From assembly GCF_029784135.1 (NCBI RefSeq), contig NC_073745.1:165663328-165727327 (forward strand): a DNA stretch of 64,000 nt. Reading direction: 5' to 3'. Shown in pieces: positions 60,600 through 64,000 of the stretch (within the stretch, counting starts at the first letter, position 1; each line of letters opens with the position of its first letter). The DNA comes from Toxorhynchites rutilus septentrionalis (lineage: Eukaryota > Arthropoda > Insecta > Diptera > Culicidae). A program made the translations under genes and the position numbers. A model generated the notes under the pieces. It was not told the DNA's origin. It was given only the letters and a program-made list of their open reading frames with translations, and did not search any database.

Positions 60600-62831
60600 G
60601 GGCGATTACACATTATCCGGTTTCAGCCGGACCGGTTTCAAAAAGCGCCGCTAGGTTTGGACGGATAACCGGATAACAATGTGAAAGAGACCTCGCGCTA
60701 CACAAAACCGTACATCTTTCACATACACATACATGCATTTGTTTATACAGTGGTTTGACAGCCCAATTGTTCTTGTTGCCTGTGGTATAACTACACCGAG
60801 TTGGTCGAGCCCGTGTTTATTGAATTCCTACTATTGTTTATGAGCAGCTGATTAGGGCATTCACCCTCTCATGATGTGCCTTTTGAGGGTGATTTTGGGA
60901 TGGGTCATGAACAAGATTGCATATGGAATATCTTGGAACCACAGCTGCTGCGGCAACTACGAGCCTGCTCAAATTTGCGACCCTTGGAGAGTACATACGA
61001 CCCAATTCAGAATACGTTCGCAAACCTTTTCCGTAATTCGCAGAGCACAAATTTTCATCTTAGGCGCATATGGTTCTACAACGGTTTCCACAACGACGGC
61101 AATGTAAATTTGCAATGAACATGAAAAACTTATTGGACAAAAAAATTGGCCGTCATCAACAGTATTACAAAAACTAACTTTTGTCCAGTTACTGTGAATG
61201 ATTTATTCCACACGCTCTGTTGCCACATATTTTTTCAACAGCCTCGAGAACACGGTTAGATAAAAGTGTACAATCTTATGAACCAATAATAATAACATTC
61301 CGTAACAAGCTAGGGGAACTACTTATTTATATATATTATGTGTTTTCTTCCTGTAATTATCTTGAAATTTGCAAAAAATCATTCTAGAGTGTTTTTTTTT
61401 ATTTCACCATTGCAGTAATTATCTTTGCGATTCAAATTACATCATACTTTTCCTTCAAATACTATCTCATTGCTGCTTCCGCAGATCCTTGTTCAGAACA
61501 CACTCAGCCGCAATTCATCGAGCATCAATGCACGGCTATTAATACGCGGATCCTGGACGAAGAATGACCGAATCAGATATGCCAACAGCTGGGTGATTTC
61601 GTTCTGACAGAGCCGATGCTTCAGCGTCGGGCAGGGGAACATCTTGATCACCGAGCACAGATCGGACAGTTCGGGTTTAAGTTTTTCGAGCCGAGTCGCG
61701 GCCACCTTATCGTCGATCGTGTTCCGGGTCAGGTCGAACTGTATGGTATACCAAATGGGAACACTAGATGAGAGAACTATTTTGGTGTGTTCAAATTAAC
61801 AAAAACTCACCTTCACATTCAGCTGGATGAAGTCACTCAAAATCTATCCCTTGATGAACCAGTTGAACATTTGTTTCACATCCTCGAACTCTTTCGGTAG
61901 CGATTTCAAATGAGGAAAGTTGCTGTGAGCTAAACAAAAACAGAAGTTAATTTAAGAGCTCGATTAAATTGTCAGAAGACACTATACACCGTTGAACACA
62001 ATCCATGGCAAAACACTCCATGACGACCTCGTGCGCCTGTGATCATTGCTTCGCTTTGAGCAGAAATTTTTATCACTGAAATTTTCCACTGCAGCTAAAT
62101 AAAGAAGCGAAATAAAAATTTCAGTGTCCATACCAATTGCAAATTCTGCTTGATTTCAAAATCAACAAACAAACGTCAAACGGCACACACATACTAATAT
62201 ATGGGGCGAAAAATTGCCTGAATTGTACTAATACTAACAGACATGAAAAACAACTGTCAATTCGCGTGGAGCTTCGTGCTCCGCTTTTGGGAAATGATAG
62301 TGATAATTGATTTTCGGGTGCAGTTAACACATATTTAAAAATTAAAATTATGAATGAAAATTAACATTTTCTTATGAAATATGTTCTTAATGAGTTACAC
62401 GTTACACGTTCTTTTGTAAGTGATGAAAACCCCCTGAACAAGAATTGTGTTTGTTAATAATTTTATACTACAATGATGAGTTTTAATGACAATATCAAGA
62501 AAATTATACAAAAATGGTTAAGTAAGAATCAGTATTACGAGTTTTAACTGATCACATAATATAAAGTAAAAATTTTCATTAAAAATTTGAACAATTTAAC
62601 TGTCTTAAGGTCTGATATTCTCATAGAGAATGATTTACTTTCCCAAACCGGTGTCTGTACCAGACGTCAACACAATACTACTGTCATCGCGTATAATGCT
62701 TATCCGGTCACCGGACATTGCAGTCGCAGTGGACGGCTGTATCACGGCGCCGTGAAGAGGTTGGTACGATCGAAATTTGCCATTTGGGATTCTAACCGGT
62801 CCGGCGGAAACCGGATAATGTGTAATCGCCC
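60600..62831. mobile_element. PIF/Harbinger-like non-autonomous element within gag
   Basis: TIRs GGGCGATTACACATTATCCG at both ends continuing into CGGTTTC..CCGG; TTA duplicated at 60597-60599 and 62832-62834. 2,232 bp, no transposase. The TTA target and GGG start point to PIF/Harbinger. The interior includes a spliced-gene fragment on the minus strand (about 61493-62010). Confidence 0.85.
61493..62010 (-). pseudogene. captured fragment of an unidentified spliced host gene
   Basis: Minus-strand exons join in frame: an exon ending near 61990 at GTTCAACG|GTGTAT, exon 61929-61811 (HSNFPHLKSLPKEFEDVKQM.., ILSDFIQLNVK; donor GTGAGT, preceded by TTTGTTTAG) and exon 61738-61493 (FDLTRNTIDDKVAATRLEKL.., LSDLCSVIKMFPCPTLKHRL, then RSFFVQDPRINSRALML) to TGA. 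Codon usage and residue pattern are those of a conserved cellular protein, but I do not recognise it. A TAG interrupts the middle exon. More GC-rich than the surrounding element. Confidence 0.6.
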
Positions 62832-62834
62832 TTA

Positions 62835-63354
62835 CGCAAACAAATCGATATCAAACTCCCTTCCCACCTCCCAGAAACTATTCAACACCTCAAACAATTT
62901 TCTATAGACCACCACCACGGCCAACTTTTCAACAAAGAAGCTACCAAAACAGTCACAATTATAACCCAATACACCAACAACAGCAAACTAATAATCTGTG
63001 ACCATTTCCTAACCCAGAACCCATGGAGGTCGATCAGAGTATTAGATCTCGAAGGGTGAATTATGGTAATCGGCCATTTTTAAACATACAACAATCTCAG
63101 AATGTTAGGAGGTCAGCAAACCCTGTAGTGTTCAGTTCTGAACCCCAAAACTATGAAGTTCATAATGACTATTACGATCAGCACGACGAACAAGACGACA
63201 TACATTATTCTTACCAAGAGACACCATATGAACAAATAGATAATTGTTCTTTACCAACCGAAGAAGAGAATTTAGGAACTAACGAGCAGCCATCCACCTC
63301 AAATGAATCTAGTTCAAACCAGGCTAATTTTTTAGAGTGGAATATGAGTTGGTA
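62835..63354 (+). pseudogene. gag, C-terminal part
   Basis: Continues gag after the inserted element in the same frame if the element and one TTA are discounted: a Gln/Asn/Pro-rich region, an in-frame TGA at about 62999-63001, then MEVDQSIRSRR and an acidic Asp/Glu/Tyr-rich tail to TAA at 63353-63355. No zinc knuckles. The TGA may be a mutation. Confidence 0.75.
63328..63334 (+). promoter_or_regulatory. -1 ribosomal frameshift heptamer between gag and pol
   Basis: T TTT TTA, in the gag reading frame as X XXY YYZ (codons AAT TTT TTA). Slipping back one base enters the pol frame, which is open across this point and into the protease. It is 18 nt upstream of the gag stop. A downstream stimulatory structure was not worked out. 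Confidence 0.7.
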
Positions 63355-64000
63355 AAGCCAACTCTGCCATATATAAATCTGAAAACAACAATTGGAAACT
63401 TCCCATTTTTTATCGACACAGGAGCAAATATCAATCTTATAAACCCAAAACTTGCATGGACTTGCAAAAATAATAAACCATACAACTTCTCAGCGGACCA
63501 AATCGCTAGCGCCAACGGGAAATTTAATGCAACCTCAGCTATCGATTTGAATTTTTTCAGTCCCAAAATAAATCATCAAGCTCAGTTTTTATTACACAAT
63601 TTCCATCCCTTCTTTAAATGCATTATTGGAACTGGAATCCTAAATGCACTCAATGCAATAATAGACCTCACTAGCGGCATGTTTTACCTCTCAAAGAGAA
63701 ACGAATTTTTAAATATCCCACTTGAACATTATTGCCCAAGACAAAACGCATCCAATAATTTATCCCAAGGAATGACACACAACGAAAACCATTCACACCA
63801 CACATTCAGATCCGACCTACCTCAAGAAAAGGGAAACAACTCAAACGATGACCCACAACATACATTTAGGACGTCTCATCTTTCAACGAGTGTAAAAAAA
63901 CAGTTACTTGAAGTGCTGAACAAACATGAAAAAGCATTTCACACACCCGACTCAAAATTAACTTGCAGCACCGTAGTAGAGTGTGCCATAAATACGACCG
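63335..64000 (+). CDS. pol (aspartic protease region), truncated by the window end
   Basis: Open frame in -1 relative to gag, running to the window end. FFIDTGANINLI is the retropepsin active site, followed by a conserved IIGTGILNALNAIIDL segment near 95 residues on, and a linker (VKKQLLEVLNKHEKAFHT..) that normally leads into the reverse transcriptase. No stop within the visible part. It would process gag-pol. Confidence 0.85.

Larger units (their letters stand above)
58907..64000 (+). mobile_element. LTR retrotransposon (Ty3/gypsy-like), 3' part outside the window
   Basis: Short LTR (58907-59086), long leader, gag (59834-60599 continuing 62835-63354), then pol opening with a DTGA protease. 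No env visible. Gag lacks zinc knuckles. Gag is split by a 2.2-kb DNA element and also has an in-frame TGA, so this copy is defective. Confidence 0.8.

Overview
This is eukaryotic, intron-containing, AT-rich DNA crowded with transposable elements. The two conserved host genes (mitochondrial ribosomal protein L30 and peroxin 13), the 50-60 bp introns and the mix of element types suggest a mosquito with a large repeat-filled genome, probably a culicine (Aedes or Culex type). The organism is inferred from the look of the repeats and was not searched.

Layout. 1-1.3 kb: 3' part of a non-LTR retrotransposon, next to two exons of a C2H2 zinc-finger gene on the minus strand (1.5-2.0 kb). 2.2-2.7 kb: a mariner remnant. 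3.2-17.7 kb: a nested stack. A Tc1-like transposase gene is split by about 12.9 kb of DNA that carries ~99-bp inverted repeats near its ends. That insert holds broken histone H2A and H2B genes with their shared promoter and histone 3' stem-loops, a 3.2-kb palindrome with H2A in both arms, TA-flanked MITEs, and a structurally intact I-clade retrotransposon (about 9.06-15.1 kb). 19.2-22.6 kb: a hAT-type MITE with an 8-bp target duplication, a tRNA-derived SINE and smaller MITEs. 22.6-26.0 kb: a near-perfect palindrome (arms ~1.68 kb, loop 18 bp) whose arms each carry a small spliced-looking gene with a duplicated unit. 26.8-29.3 kb: the only clearly intact host genes, mRpL30 (+) and Pex13 (-), convergent.

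30.9-36.3 kb: a decaying RNase H-bearing non-LTR element. 38.0-51.0 kb: a large inverted repeat built around many copies of one MITE family, with an R1-clade retrotransposon placed by a 14-bp target duplication in one arm, and two retroelements in the other arm whose empty sites survive in the first. 51-58.8 kb: decayed repeats, a Jockey-type RT fragment, a TIR element containing a SINE, a solo LTR, an exact 153-bp tandem duplication and possible gene fragments. 58.9-64 kb: the 5' part of an LTR retrotransposon (LTR, gag, start of pol) with a UUUUUUA frameshift site; its gag is split by a 2.2-kb TTA-flanked PIF/Harbinger-like element carrying spliced fragments of an unidentified cellular gene.

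Most sequence therefore acts as transposons inserted into transposons, so nesting order and empty/filled sites give a relative history. The two host genes are unrelated in pathway (mitochondrial translation; peroxisomal protein import) and share only position. Captured host sequence occurs twice (histones in the Tc1 nest; the spliced fragment in the Harbinger-like element), possibly three times (the palindrome gene).
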